Positions 8,744 to 17,195 of a DNA stretch of 64,000 nucleotides are shown piece by piece. Every line of letters starts with the position of its first letter. Within the stretch, counting starts at the first letter, position 1. The translations under genes and the position numbers were made by a program. Under the pieces are notes generated by a model, which was not told the DNA's origin, did not search any database, and saw nothing but the letters and a program-made list of their open reading frames with translations. The stretch comes from JAIBAC01 sp046331095. GTDB taxonomy: Bacteria; Actinomycetota; Acidimicrobiia; UBA2766. The stretch covers positions 124,001 through 188,000 of the forward strand of contig JAXLRM010000003.1 of NCBI GenBank assembly GCA_046331095.1, in the 5' to 3' direction.

Positions 8744-9691
8744 TTGGCAACGAAGCTCGAACGAGCACCGGGGGCACCGGAGGCACCGGCCCCGCCGGCC
8801 GACGCGGTCGAGCGCGCCCAGCGGCAGGAGCGTCGCAAGCGACGCCGCAAGGAGGCCACCGGCCACGCCTTGCTGATCCCGGCCACCCTGTGGCTGCTCG
8901 TCTTCTTGGTCCTCCCGCTGGTGGTGATCGGCGTCTACGCGTTCGCAGGCGAGCGCGGGACTCTCGGCCAGACCCACGTCGGAAGTCCCGGCTTCGGGAA
9001 CTTCTCCCAGATCTTTGCGGGCAACTACATCTTCACGTTCTTCCGGGCGCTGTGGTTCTCTTTCCTCGTCGTCGTCGTGACGCTCGCGCTCGGCTACCCG
9101 CTGGCGTACTTCATCGTCCGCTTCGGGGGGCGATGGCAGCCCGTGTGGCTGCTCTTCGTCATGGTGCCGTTCTGGACGTCCTATCTCGCCCGGATGTACG
9201 CGTGGCGTTCGCTGATGTCGAGCGACGGACTAGTCAACACCGTCCTCGGGTGGTTCGGGATCGGAGGTGTCAGCTGGCTCGGCAACCCGCTGGCGGTCGT
9301 GCTGGTGCTCGCGTACTCGTTCCTGCCGTTCATGGTCCTGCCGCTGTACATCTCGATCGATCGCATGGACTTCCGCCTCGTGGAGGCGTCCTACGACCTC
9401 GGTGCGGACAGGGCCAGCACGTTCCTGCGGGTCACCGTGCGACAGACGCTCCCGGGCATCCTCGGTGGCACGATGCTCGTGTTCATACCGTGTGTCGGCG
9501 ATTTCGCGACGGCCCAGATCATCGGACTCAACACCGACCAGACCAAGATGGTCGGCCAGCAGATCCAGGACCTCTTCGGCAAGGGCAACTACCCACTCGG
9601 ATCGGCGCTCTCGATGCTGCTGATGGTGTTCATCGTCGTGGGGATGCTGCTCTACATCCGCTCCGTGGGCCGCGAGGAGGGGGGGTTCTGA
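8744..9691 (+). CDS. potB: Spermidine/putrescine ABC transporter permease, PotB
   Basis: A 315-residue inner-membrane permease of the binding-protein-dependent family. After a charged N-terminus of about 40 residues come about six hydrophobic segments, and the EAA loop that contacts the ATPase reads EASYDLGADRASTFLRVTVRQTLPG in the third quarter. The TTG at 8744-8746 is the start because GGAG precedes it and no in-frame ATG or GTG lies before the first membrane helix. Its TGA overlaps the potC ATG by one base (9691), so the two permeases are translationally coupled. Confidence 0.88.
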   Translation: MATKLERAPGAPEAPAPPADAVERAQRQERRKRRRKEATGHALLIPATLWLLVFLVLPLVVIGVYAFAGERGTLGQTHVGSPGFGNFSQIFAGNYIFTFFRALWFSFLVVVVTLALGYPLAYFIVRFGGRWQPVWLLFVMVPFWTSYLARMYAWRSLMSSDGLVNTVLGWFGIGGVSWLGNPLAVVLVLAYSFLPFMVLPLYISIDRMDFRLVEASYDLGADRASTFLRVTVRQTLPGILGGTMLVFIPCVGDFATAQIIGLNTDQTKMVGQQIQDLFGKGNYPLGSALSMLLMVFIVVGMLLYIRSVGREEGGF

Positions 9692-10590
9692 TGTCGGCCA
9701 CGGCGAGCCCGGAGTCGCGCCCGATGACGGCGCCGCTGACCCCGGCGACGCTTGCGGGCAGGTCAAAGGGCCCGCGGACGTGGCTGCTGCGCACCCACTC
9801 GATCCTCGTCTACGTCTTCTTGTTCTTCCCGATCCTGTTCCTCGTGGCGTTCTCCTTCAACGACTCCAAGGCGGCTCGCTGGACCGGGTTCACGACCAGG
9901 TGGTACCCGGACGCGTTCGGCAGCCCGGTTATCCGCTCCGCGATGAGCAACACGTTCCTCATCGCCGTCATCGCGACACTGATCAGCGTGGCGCTCGGCA
10001 CGCTCGCCGCGTATGCGTTGAGCCGGTACCGGATCCTCGGCCGCGCTGCGTACGACGGCCTCTTCTTCATCCCGCTCGTGATCCCCGAGATCGTGCAGGC
10101 GGTGTCTCTGCTGGCGTTCGTGTCGGGGACGCTGCCGATCGTCGGCGGTCAGATCGGCCGCGGGCTCCCCGCTGTGATCTTCGGCCACGTGGCTTTCTCG
10201 ATCAGCTTCGCTCTCGTGGTCGTGCGCGCCCGTCTCGCGAACTTCGACGAACGCCTCGAGGAGGCATCCGCGGACCTCGGCGCCAACGCGTGGACCACGT
10301 TCTGGCGCGTGACGTTCCCGCTCACGCTGCCGGGCATCGTCGCCGGGGGTCTGCTCGCGTTCACGCTCAGCTTCGACGACCTCGCGATCACGAGCTTCGT
10401 GACGAGCCCGGACCGCCAGACGCTGCCGCTGTTCGTCTACAGCAACCTCAAGAACGGGCTCGACCCCAAGGTCAACGTCGTCGCCGTGTTCATGATCGGC
10501 GTCTCGCTGCTGATCCTGGCCCTGGCGCTCGTCTTCGCACGCCTGACCGCCCGTGGCGGCCGGACCGAACTGCCCATCACTGTCGGTTGA
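9691..10590 (+). CDS. potC: Spermidine/putrescine ABC transporter permease, PotC
   Basis: A 299-residue second permease subunit with about six membrane segments. Its EAA motif reads EASADLGANAWTTFWRVTFPLTLPG, and the segment FTLSFDDLAITSFVT after it is typical of PotC. It starts on the last base of the potB stop. It ends convergently with the SPFH gene; the last 14 bp overlap that gene's 3' end on the other strand, so transcripts from both sides meet here without a visible terminator between them. Confidence 0.88.
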   Translation: MSATASPESRPMTAPLTPATLAGRSKGPRTWLLRTHSILVYVFLFFPILFLVAFSFNDSKAARWTGFTTRWYPDAFGSPVIRSAMSNTFLIAVIATLISVALGTLAAYALSRYRILGRAAYDGLFFIPLVIPEIVQAVSLLAFVSGTLPIVGGQIGRGLPAVIFGHVAFSISFALVVVRARLANFDERLEEASADLGANAWTTFWRVTFPLTLPGIVAGGLLAFTLSFDDLAITSFVTSPDRQTLPLFVYSNLKNGLDPKVNVVAVFMIGVSLLILALALVFARLTARGGRTELPITVG

Positions 10591-11368
10591 CCGCTGCCGC
10601 CGACCGCGTGATCGCCTGGACCGCCTCCATGATCTCGATCGGGATCGGGAAGATGATCGTTGAGTTGTTCTCCGACGAGATCTCCACCATGGTCTGGAGT
10701 TGACGCAACTGGAGCGCTCCGGGCGTGGACGCGATCACCGCTGCCGCCTGCGACAGTTTCTCGGACGCCTGCAGCTCGCCCTCGGCGGCGACGACCTTCG
10801 CGCGCCGCTCCCGCTCGGCCTCGGCCTGGCGCGCCATCGCCCGCTGCATCTGCTCGGGCAGCACCACGTCGCGGACCTCGACGCGGTGCACCTTGATGCC
10901 CCACTGCTCGGTCTGGTCGTCGAGGGCCTTGGCGAGCTCGAGGTTGATCGTGTCGCGGTCCGAGAGCATCTGGTCGAGCTCGTGGCGGCCCACGATCGCA
11001 CGCAGCGACGTCTGCGCGACGAGCTGGGCCGAGGAGAACCAGTCCCGGATGCGCACGATCGACGCGGCCGCGTCGACGACCTGGATGTAGGCGACGGCGT
11101 CGACTGTCACGGTCACGTTGTCCTTGGTGATGACCTGCTGGGGCTGCACGGCGACAGCCATGATCTGCAGGTTCGTCTTGATCATCTTCTCGACGCCGGG
11201 TACGAGGAAGAACAGCCCGGGGCCGCGGGCACCGACGCAGCGCCCGAGCCGGAAGATCACGCCGCGTTCGTACTCGGCGACGACGCGCACCGACCTCGAC
11301 AACAGGATCATCACGAAGATCGCCACGACGACTGCCACGGCTACGACCGCGGCACCGGATCCCTTCAC
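10577..11368 (-). CDS. SPFH/band 7 membrane protein (stomatin/slipin type)
   Basis: A 263-residue protein with one N-terminal membrane helix (about 5-25) followed by the SPFH domain. Diagnostic segments are VVAEYERGVIFRLGR (about 30-44), GPGLFFLVPGVEKM, and the helical region RAMARQAEAERERRAKVVAAEGE typical of slipin-like oligomeric scaffolds. Family members form ring assemblies in membrane microdomains with a partner NfeD protein. The GTG at 11366-11368 has GGAGG seven bases upstream and overlaps the stop of the preceding NfeD gene by 4 bp (GTGA), a standard nfeD-slipin operon. Confidence 0.9.
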   Translation of the reverse strand: MKGSGAAVVAVAVVVAIFVMILLSRSVRVVAEYERGVIFRLGRCVGARGPGLFFLVPGVEKMIKTNLQIMAVAVQPQQVITKDNVTVTVDAVAYIQVVDAAASIVRIRDWFSSAQLVAQTSLRAIVGRHELDQMLSDRDTINLELAKALDDQTEQWGIKVHRVEVRDVVLPEQMQRAMARQAEAERERRAKVVAAEGELQASEKLSQAAAVIASTPGALQLRQLQTMVEISSENNSTIIFPIPIEIMEAVQAITRSAAAVNRQ

Positions 11369-11979
11369 CGCTGTTCCTCCATGCCGGCCGGCACGGGCCC
11401 CACCGCGAGGCGCATCCCGTCGACGTAGCGGACCACCACGGCTGTCCCGGGCGCGAGATCCGGTGGACCGTCGGCGTTCCAGAACGAGCCTGCGAGGCGG
11501 ACGCTGCCCGACGTCCCCGACCACTCCTCGACCTCGGCGGTGCGGCCCACCATCGCCTCCATGCCAACGTCCGACGGTCGCTCCATGAGCCGTTGGGTGG
11601 CGCGCAGGAGCACCGGGTAGAGGACCGGCACCGCGACGGAACCGGCGATCGCGGCGAGGACCGCGGGCGCGTCGACCGCGAGCAGGGCGAACACCACCGA
11701 CCCGGCCGCGAACAGCGACGCCGCCACGGCCTGCAAGGCGACGTTGCGGCGGCGGCGGGCGAGGCCGACGACCCAGAGGCCGATTCCGCACGCAGCCAGC
11801 AGCAGCGGCCACCAGGCGAGCTGCTGGCGCACGATGCCTGCCCCGCCGATGGCGGCGAGCACGAGGGCGACTGTCCCGCTGATGCCGTAGGTCGGCAGGG
11901 CGATCTCGACGAGGAGCGCGACGGTTGCGAGTACGAGCGCCACGTAGGTCGCCGCCGGCTGCTCGATCACGAAGGTCAC
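11365..11979 (-). CDS. NfeD family membrane protein
   Basis: A 204-residue protein with several hydrophobic segments (about residues 8-135) and a soluble C-terminal beta-barrel. The end, with MVGRTAEVEEWSGTSGSVRLAGSFWNAD, is the OB-fold NfeD domain that binds slipin partners. It lacks the N-terminal ClpP-class protease domain of long NfeD proteins, so it is the short, membrane-plus-OB form. Its stop overlaps the start of the SPFH gene. Sequence gives no clue to which membrane process the pair serves. Confidence 0.87.
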   Translation of the reverse strand: MTFVIEQPAATYVALVLATVALLVEIALPTYGISGTVALVLAAIGGAGIVRQQLAWWPLLLAACGIGLWVVGLARRRRNVALQAVAASLFAAGSVVFALLAVDAPAVLAAIAGSVAVPVLYPVLLRATQRLMERPSDVGMEAMVGRTAEVEEWSGTSGSVRLAGSFWNADGPPDLAPGTAVVVRYVDGMRLAVGPVPAGMEEQR

Positions 11980-11999
11980 GGCCTGAGGCTACGCGTATT

Positions 12000-12029
12000 C
12001 CCGGGGACCGCGGTGCACCGGCCCCGGGG
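12000..12029 (-). terminator. Hairpin downstream of typA
   Basis: CCCGGGG (12000-12006) pairs with CCCCGGG (12022-12028), and the loop contains the self-complementary CGGTGCACCG. It lies 20 bp past the typA stop and before nfeD. A T-tract is absent, as is common in actinobacterial terminators. Confidence 0.45.
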
Positions 12030-12046
12030 TCGCGAGCGCTGTCCCC

Positions 12047-13873
12047 TCACGAGCTCGCGCCTCCCTTGCGGCGCAGCTTGTGGCGCTCCTGGGCGGGCAG
12101 GACCGCCTTGCGCAGCCGCACCACCGAGGGCGTCACCTCGACGCACTCGTCGGCGGCGATGAACTCGAGCGCGGCGTCGAGGGAGAGCTGGCGTGGCGGG
12201 ATCAGCGGGACCGTGTGGTCGCTGCCGGCGGCGCGCACGTTCGTGAGCTTCTTCTCCTTGGTGGGGTTGACGTCCATGTCGTCGGGCCGGGCGTTCTCGC
12301 CGACGATCATGCCCTCGTAGACCGCGGTGCCGGGGGTCACGAACATCGTCCCGCGCTCCTGGAGGTTCACGAGCGCGTAGGTGGTCGCGGCGCCGAAGCG
12401 GTCGGCGACGAGGCTGCCGCTGGGGCGGCTGCGCAGGTCGCCGTGCCAAGGTTCGTAACGCTCGAAGACGTGGTGGAGCTGGCCCGTGCCCCGTGTCTCG
12501 GTGAGGAACTCGGTGCGGAACCCGATCAGGCCGCGGGCCGGGATCAGGTGCTCGGTGCGGACCCAGCCGGTGCCGTGGTTCACCATGTTCTCGAGGCGGC
12601 CCTTGCGCAGCGCGAGCATCTGGGTGACCACCCCGAGGTAGTCCTCGGGCACGTCGATCGCGATCCGCTCGACCGGTTCACAGGTCTTACCGTCGATCTC
12701 GCGTGTCACGACCTCGGGCTTACCGACCGTGAGCTCGAAGCCTTCGCGCCGCATCGTCTCGACGAGCACCGCCAGCGCGAGCTCGCCGCGGCCTTGGACC
12801 TCCCACGTGTCGGGACGCTCGGTGCGGCCCACACGGACCGACACGTTGCCGACCAGCTCCGCCTCGAGGCGGTCCTTCAGGAGGCGGGCCGTGAGCTTGT
12901 CGCCGTCGCGACCCGACAGCGGCGACGTGTTGACGCCGATCGTCATCGACAGCGACGGCTCGTCGACACGGATCACCGGAAGCGGCCGCGGGTCCTCGGC
13001 GTCGGCGAGGGTTTCGCCGATCGAGATGTCGGCGATACCCGCGACCGCGATGATCTCGCCGGGACCTGCCTCGTCCGCCGGCACCCGTTCGAGCGCCTCG
13101 GTGACGTAGAGCTGGGCGACGCGCACGGTCTCGACGGTGGCGTCGGCGCGGCACCACGCGACCTGGCCCGGCTTCATCGTCCCTTGACGCACACGGCACA
13201 GGGCGACACGGCCCACGTAGGGGTCGGCGTCGAGGTTGGTCACCTGGGCCTGCAACGGCGCGTCGGGGTCGAACCCGGGCGCCGGGATCGCCTCGAGGAG
13301 CAGGTCGAACAAGGGGCGCAGGTCGGTGCCCTCGACGTCGGGGTCCAGCGTCGCGTGGCCGGCCTTGGCGTTGGTGTACACGATCGGGAACTCGATCTGG
13401 GACTCGTCGGCGTCGAGGTCCAAGAAGAGCTCGTAGCACTCGTCGACGACGGCGGCGATGCGGGCGTCGGCGCGGTCGATCTTGTTGACGACAAGGATCA
13501 CCGGCAGGCGCGCCTCGAGTGCCTTGCGCAGCACGAAGCGCGTCTGGGGCAGCGGGCCTTCGCTCGCGTCCACCAACAGGAGCACACCGTCGACCATCGA
13601 CAGGCCCCGCTCCACCTCGCCACCGAAGTCGGCGTGGCCGGGGGTGTCGACGATGTTGACCTTCACACCCTCGTAGCGCACCGCCGTGTTCTTCGCGAGG
13701 ATCGTGATGCCCTTCTCGCGCTCGAGGTCCATCGAGTCCATGACCCGGCGCCGCACCTCCTGGTTGTCCCGGAAGGCGCCGGACTGCCACAGCATCGCGT
13801 CGACGAGGGTCGTCTTGCCATGGTCGACGTGGGCCACGATCGCCACGTTGCGGATGTCTGTGCGAAACTCCAC
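12047..13873 (-). CDS. typA: Ribosome-associated translational GTPase TypA/BipA
   Basis: A 608-residue GTPase, matching the family length. The G domain has G1 AHVDHGKTTL, G3 VDTPGHADFGGEVER and G4 VNKIDR, followed by EF-Tu-like and EF-G domain V-like segments and the BipA-specific C-terminal domain with NLQERGTMFVTPGTAVYEGMIVGE. BipA aids ribosome assembly and stress adaptation. The start is GTG at 13871-13873 (VEFRTDIRN), giving the standard N-terminus. No Shine-Dalgarno sequence precedes it; a TACAGT -10 box ends eight bases upstream, so the mRNA is probably leaderless. Confidence 0.95.
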   Translation of the reverse strand: MEFRTDIRNVAIVAHVDHGKTTLVDAMLWQSGAFRDNQEVRRRVMDSMDLEREKGITILAKNTAVRYEGVKVNIVDTPGHADFGGEVERGLSMVDGVLLLVDASEGPLPQTRFVLRKALEARLPVILVVNKIDRADARIAAVVDECYELFLDLDADESQIEFPIVYTNAKAGHATLDPDVEGTDLRPLFDLLLEAIPAPGFDPDAPLQAQVTNLDADPYVGRVALCRVRQGTMKPGQVAWCRADATVETVRVAQLYVTEALERVPADEAGPGEIIAVAGIADISIGETLADAEDPRPLPVIRVDEPSLSMTIGVNTSPLSGRDGDKLTARLLKDRLEAELVGNVSVRVGRTERPDTWEVQGRGELALAVLVETMRREGFELTVGKPEVVTREIDGKTCEPVERIAIDVPEDYLGVVTQMLALRKGRLENMVNHGTGWVRTEHLIPARGLIGFRTEFLTETRGTGQLHHVFERYEPWHGDLRSRPSGSLVADRFGAATTYALVNLQERGTMFVTPGTAVYEGMIVGENARPDDMDVNPTKEKKLTNVRAAGSDHTVPLIPPRQLSLDAALEFIAADECVEVTPSVVRLRKAVLPAQERHKLRRKGGASS

Positions 13874-13881
13874 GGCCGGTA

Positions 13882-13917
13882 ACTGTAGCTGTGGACCGAA
13901 CCATGCCAATCGGCATG
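13882..13917 (-). promoter_or_regulatory. Probable leaderless promoter of typA, overlapping an inverted repeat
   Basis: On the minus strand TTGGCA (13904-13909) and TACAGT (13882-13887) are 16 bp apart and only 8 bp precede the GTG start, so transcription would begin at or within a base or two of the start codon. The -35 box is inside the perfect repeat CATGCC-AATC-GGCATG (13902-13917), a possible repressor site. Confidence 0.5.
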
Positions 13918-14018
13918 AATCGCCGACCTCCCCCCCTTGCGTGTTAGCGTCATGGGACGGCGAACGGGGTGGGAGTGTCCGCTCTCGGCCCCGGTGCCGG
14001 GTGGGCAGGAGGTACCGA

Positions 14019-15719
14019 ATGGTTGGGTTCGCCAGAAGGGTCTCGACGCGGGTTGGCGCGCGTGGGGGCGCCTTGGTGGGCGTCTTCGCGCTGATCCTCG
14101 TCCTCGCGGCACCGATGCAGCAAGCAGCCGCGGCGAACCCGATCGCCGACGAGAACGCGCGAGCGGGCACGCCCGGTTGGCAGCTCACCAAGACCGCCAC
14201 CGCGTACCAGGTCTCGGGCTACATAACGCGTCCCAGCGTCACCCCGGGCCAGCAGGTTCCGGTGCACGTCAACCTGACGGGAACCGAGGCGAACGCCAAC
14301 TACACCGTCGAGGTGTTCCGCATGGGCTACTACGGCGGCGTCGGGGCACGCCGCTGGTACGGGCCCGCGACCTTCGCCTTCGGCGCGCAGTTGGCGGGCC
14401 CCAAACAGGTCGACGCCGCCACCGGTCGCATCGAGGCGAACTGGCCCACGGGGTTCACGGTCGACACGACCGGCTACGTAACAGGCGTCTACCTCGTCAA
14501 GCTCACGACCGTTCACGGCTGGCAGGCATACGTGCCGTTCACGGTCCGCTCGACGAGGCCGACGACGTACCAGTTCCTCGACGCCCACCTCACGTGGCAG
14601 GCCTACAACGACGCAGGCGGCAACTCGCTCTACTCCCGAACCGCCGATTTCCCCAACCTGAAGAAGTTCTGCTTCCTGATCTGGTGCCAGTTCCAGTGGA
14701 ACGACCCCGTGAGCGGCGAGCCGATGACGTCGTCGACGTTGCCCGCGACCAAACCGGCGGCCTATCAGGTGACCTTCCGCAGGCCGTATTCGCCGGCACT
14801 ACGCCTCGGGGGCGGCAGCGGCGAGTTCCTCGTCCACGAGTACCCACTCCTGCAGTGGATGGAGTCCCAGGGGCTCGACGTCGGCTACGCCGCCGATTTC
14901 GACCTCGACGCCACCACCGTTCCCGCGGGCGTGAAGGCCCTCGTCCTGCCAGGGCACTCCGAGTACTGGACCGGCCGCATGCGCGACAACCTCGAGGAGG
15001 CCGAGGGTCGCGGTGTGGGCCTCGCGAGCTTCGGCGCCAACCAGGCCTACTGGCGTTGCCGCATCGAGGGTGCCAGCCCCACCGATGTCGGCACCTACAC
15101 GTGCTACAAGAGCACCAACGGCGAGCCGAACCCCGACGACCCCCTGCGTGCAGACAGACAACTCGCGTCGGCTCAGTTCCGCAGCGCCTTCGTCAACCGC
15201 CCCGAGCAGACCGTCCTCGGGAGCATGTTCAGTGGCTGGGTCAACGCCGGGACGCCGCCGGACGGCCCGAGCCCCCACAACCTCGGCTGGGTCCCGATGA
15301 CCGCGTCCGACGTAACGCACCCCACCATGGCGGGCACAGGCATCGCCCCTGGGCAGTCCTTCAACGCGCTCGCCGGCGGAGAGTTCGACACCGTCTTCGC
15401 GGACTACCCCCGGATCCCCGGGACCAGGAAGCTGATGGCCACGACGATCCGGCCCTCCGACTGGAACGGCGGCGGGAGTTGGATGCAGCAGCTTTTCTGC
15501 TCCTGGGGCTGGCCCGGCACCTGCCAGTTGGCCGAGCAGGACTCCGTCGTCGCCGAACGGACCGGCCAGAGCGGAACAGCGCGGATCTTCAACGCCGGCA
15601 CCTACGACTGGTCTTGGGGTCTGACGAACTTCAGCATCGACGGCAAGGACTACAACTTCGCCGACCCCAGGATCCGCCAGCTCACCTCGAACCTGCTCGC
15701 GTGGGTTGCCAAGGTCTGA
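14019..15719 (+). CDS. Exported N,N-dimethylformamidase beta-subunit-like protein
   Basis: A 566-residue protein with a cleavable signal peptide (about 1-39: basic start, hydrophobic core ALVGVFALILVLAAP, then AAAANP). The mature part has the features of the dimethylformamidase large-subunit domain: a beta-sandwich segment with VEVFRMGYYGGVGARRW, then LPGHSEYWTGRMRDNLEEAE and FGANQAYWRCRIE, the conserved core of that family. Characterised DMFase is a cytoplasmic iron enzyme with a small subunit. Here there is an export signal and no small-subunit gene, so the substrate is unknown. AGGAGG sits six bases before the ATG. It is divergent from typA and probably monocistronic. Confidence 0.8.
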   Translation: MVGFARRVSTRVGARGGALVGVFALILVLAAPMQQAAAANPIADENARAGTPGWQLTKTATAYQVSGYITRPSVTPGQQVPVHVNLTGTEANANYTVEVFRMGYYGGVGARRWYGPATFAFGAQLAGPKQVDAATGRIEANWPTGFTVDTTGYVTGVYLVKLTTVHGWQAYVPFTVRSTRPTTYQFLDAHLTWQAYNDAGGNSLYSRTADFPNLKKFCFLIWCQFQWNDPVSGEPMTSSTLPATKPAAYQVTFRRPYSPALRLGGGSGEFLVHEYPLLQWMESQGLDVGYAADFDLDATTVPAGVKALVLPGHSEYWTGRMRDNLEEAEGRGVGLASFGANQAYWRCRIEGASPTDVGTYTCYKSTNGEPNPDDPLRADRQLASAQFRSAFVNRPEQTVLGSMFSGWVNAGTPPDGPSPHNLGWVPMTASDVTHPTMAGTGIAPGQSFNALAGGEFDTVFADYPRIPGTRKLMATTIRPSDWNGGGSWMQQLFCSWGWPGTCQLAEQDSVVAERTGQSGTARIFNAGTYDWSWGLTNFSIDGKDYNFADPRIRQLTSNLLAWVAKV

Positions 15720-15816
15720 CCGGTTCGAGACCCCTCTGCCCGACGAGCCCGAGCGCCCCGAGGGTTGTCGCACATTCGCCTGCGGCCACCGCCGCGGCAC
15801 TGGGTAGAGTCCCGGC

Positions 15817-17193
15817 GTGACCACACAGACCGCACCCGAGCTCGGCGAGACACCCTGGTCGCCACAGTCGTGGCGGGACCTGCCGGCCGACCAGCAGCCG
15901 CCCTGGGACGACCCCGCCGCCCTCGAACGCGCGCTCGCCGAGCTTGCCCTGCGCCCACCGCTTGTGTTCGCCGGCGAGGCAAGGGACCTGACCCGGACCC
16001 TCGGGGAGGTATGCGAGGGCCGCGGCTTCCTGCTCCACGCCGGCGACTGCGCCGAGAGCTTCGACGGCGTCGGTGCCGATGCCATCCGCGACAAACTCAA
16101 GGTCATCCTTCAGATGGCGGTAGTGCTCACCTACGGCGCCGGCGTGCAGACCGTGAAGCTCGGCCGGATCGCCGGCCAGTTCGCCAAGCCGCGCTCCTCC
16201 GCGACCGAGGTCCGCGACGGCGTCGAGCTGCCCAGCTTCCGCGGCCACATGGTCAACGACATCGCCTTCGACGCCGCCTCGCGCACGCCCGACCCGCGCC
16301 GCCTCGTCGAGGCCTACCACCACTCCGCGGCGACCCTGAACCTCCTGCGCGCGTTCACCAAGGGCGGCTTCGCGGACCTGCGGCGCATCCACGCCTGGAA
16401 CCTCGAGTTCGCGGCTGCGTCGACGGAGGGGGCCCGTTACGAACAGGTCGCCGCCGAGATCGAGCGCGCCCTGCGGTTCATGGCGGCATGCGGGATCGAC
16501 CTGGGCCGCGAGGGGACCCTGCACGAGGTCGACCTCTACACGAGTCACGAGGCGCTCGTCCTCGGCTACGAGGAGGCACTCACACGCCGCGACAGCCTGA
16601 CCGGCGACTGGTACGACTGCTCCGCCCACCTGCTCTGGATCGGCGAACGCACGCGCCGAATCGACGGCGCCCACGTCGAGTTCCTCTCCGGCGTCGGCAA
16701 CCCGCTCGGCTGCAAGCTCGGCGCCGGCGTCGGCGCAGCCGAGGTGATCGAGCTCTGCGAGCGCCTCAACCCCCGGCGTGTGCCCGGGCGGCTCACACTG
16801 ATCACTCGCATGGGCGCAGGACGCATACGCGAGACGCTGCCACCCATCCTGCGCGCCGTGGCCGCCGCCGGCCATCCGGTCGTGTGGGCGTGCGACCCCA
16901 TGCACGCCAACACGTTCACGCACGCGAGCGGCTACAAGACGCGCCGCTTCGACGACGTCATGGCAGAGGTGCACGGCTTCTTCGAGGTCTGCCGCGACAT
17001 GAGCACCTGGCCCGGAGGGCTTCACGTCGAACTGACCGGCGACGACGTCACCGAGTGCCTCGGCGGCAGCGAGGCGGTCACCGATGCCCACCTCGAGGAT
17101 CGCTACGAGACGATGTGCGACCCGCGCCTGAACGCCCTGCAGTCACTCGACCTCGCGTTCGAGGTCGCCGAGCTCCTCCGCGACGGCCAGTAG
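15817..17193 (+). CDS. aroF: Class II 3-deoxy-D-arabino-heptulosonate-7-phosphate (DAHP) synthase
   Basis: A 458-residue enzyme condensing phosphoenolpyruvate with erythrose 4-phosphate, the first step to chorismate. Class II hallmarks are LPPLVFAGE-like RPPLVFAGEARDL near the start, LLHAGDCAESF with the metal-binding Cys, GRIAGQFAKPRS, NLLRAFTKGG, and the C-terminal VELTGDDVTECLGG and RYETMCDPRLN with metal ligands. Length matches the mycobacterial and plant type. GTG at 15817 is the start. It is not clustered with other aromatic genes and ends 2 bp from the convergent gene at 17196. Confidence 0.95.
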   Translation: MTTQTAPELGETPWSPQSWRDLPADQQPPWDDPAALERALAELALRPPLVFAGEARDLTRTLGEVCEGRGFLLHAGDCAESFDGVGADAIRDKLKVILQMAVVLTYGAGVQTVKLGRIAGQFAKPRSSATEVRDGVELPSFRGHMVNDIAFDAASRTPDPRRLVEAYHHSAATLNLLRAFTKGGFADLRRIHAWNLEFAAASTEGARYEQVAAEIERALRFMAACGIDLGREGTLHEVDLYTSHEALVLGYEEALTRRDSLTGDWYDCSAHLLWIGERTRRIDGAHVEFLSGVGNPLGCKLGAGVGAAEVIELCERLNPRRVPGRLTLITRMGAGRIRETLPPILRAVAAAGHPVVWACDPMHANTFTHASGYKTRRFDDVMAEVHGFFEVCRDMSTWPGGLHVELTGDDVTECLGGSEAVTDAHLEDRYETMCDPRLNALQSLDLAFEVAELLRDGQ

Positions 17194-17195
17194 CG

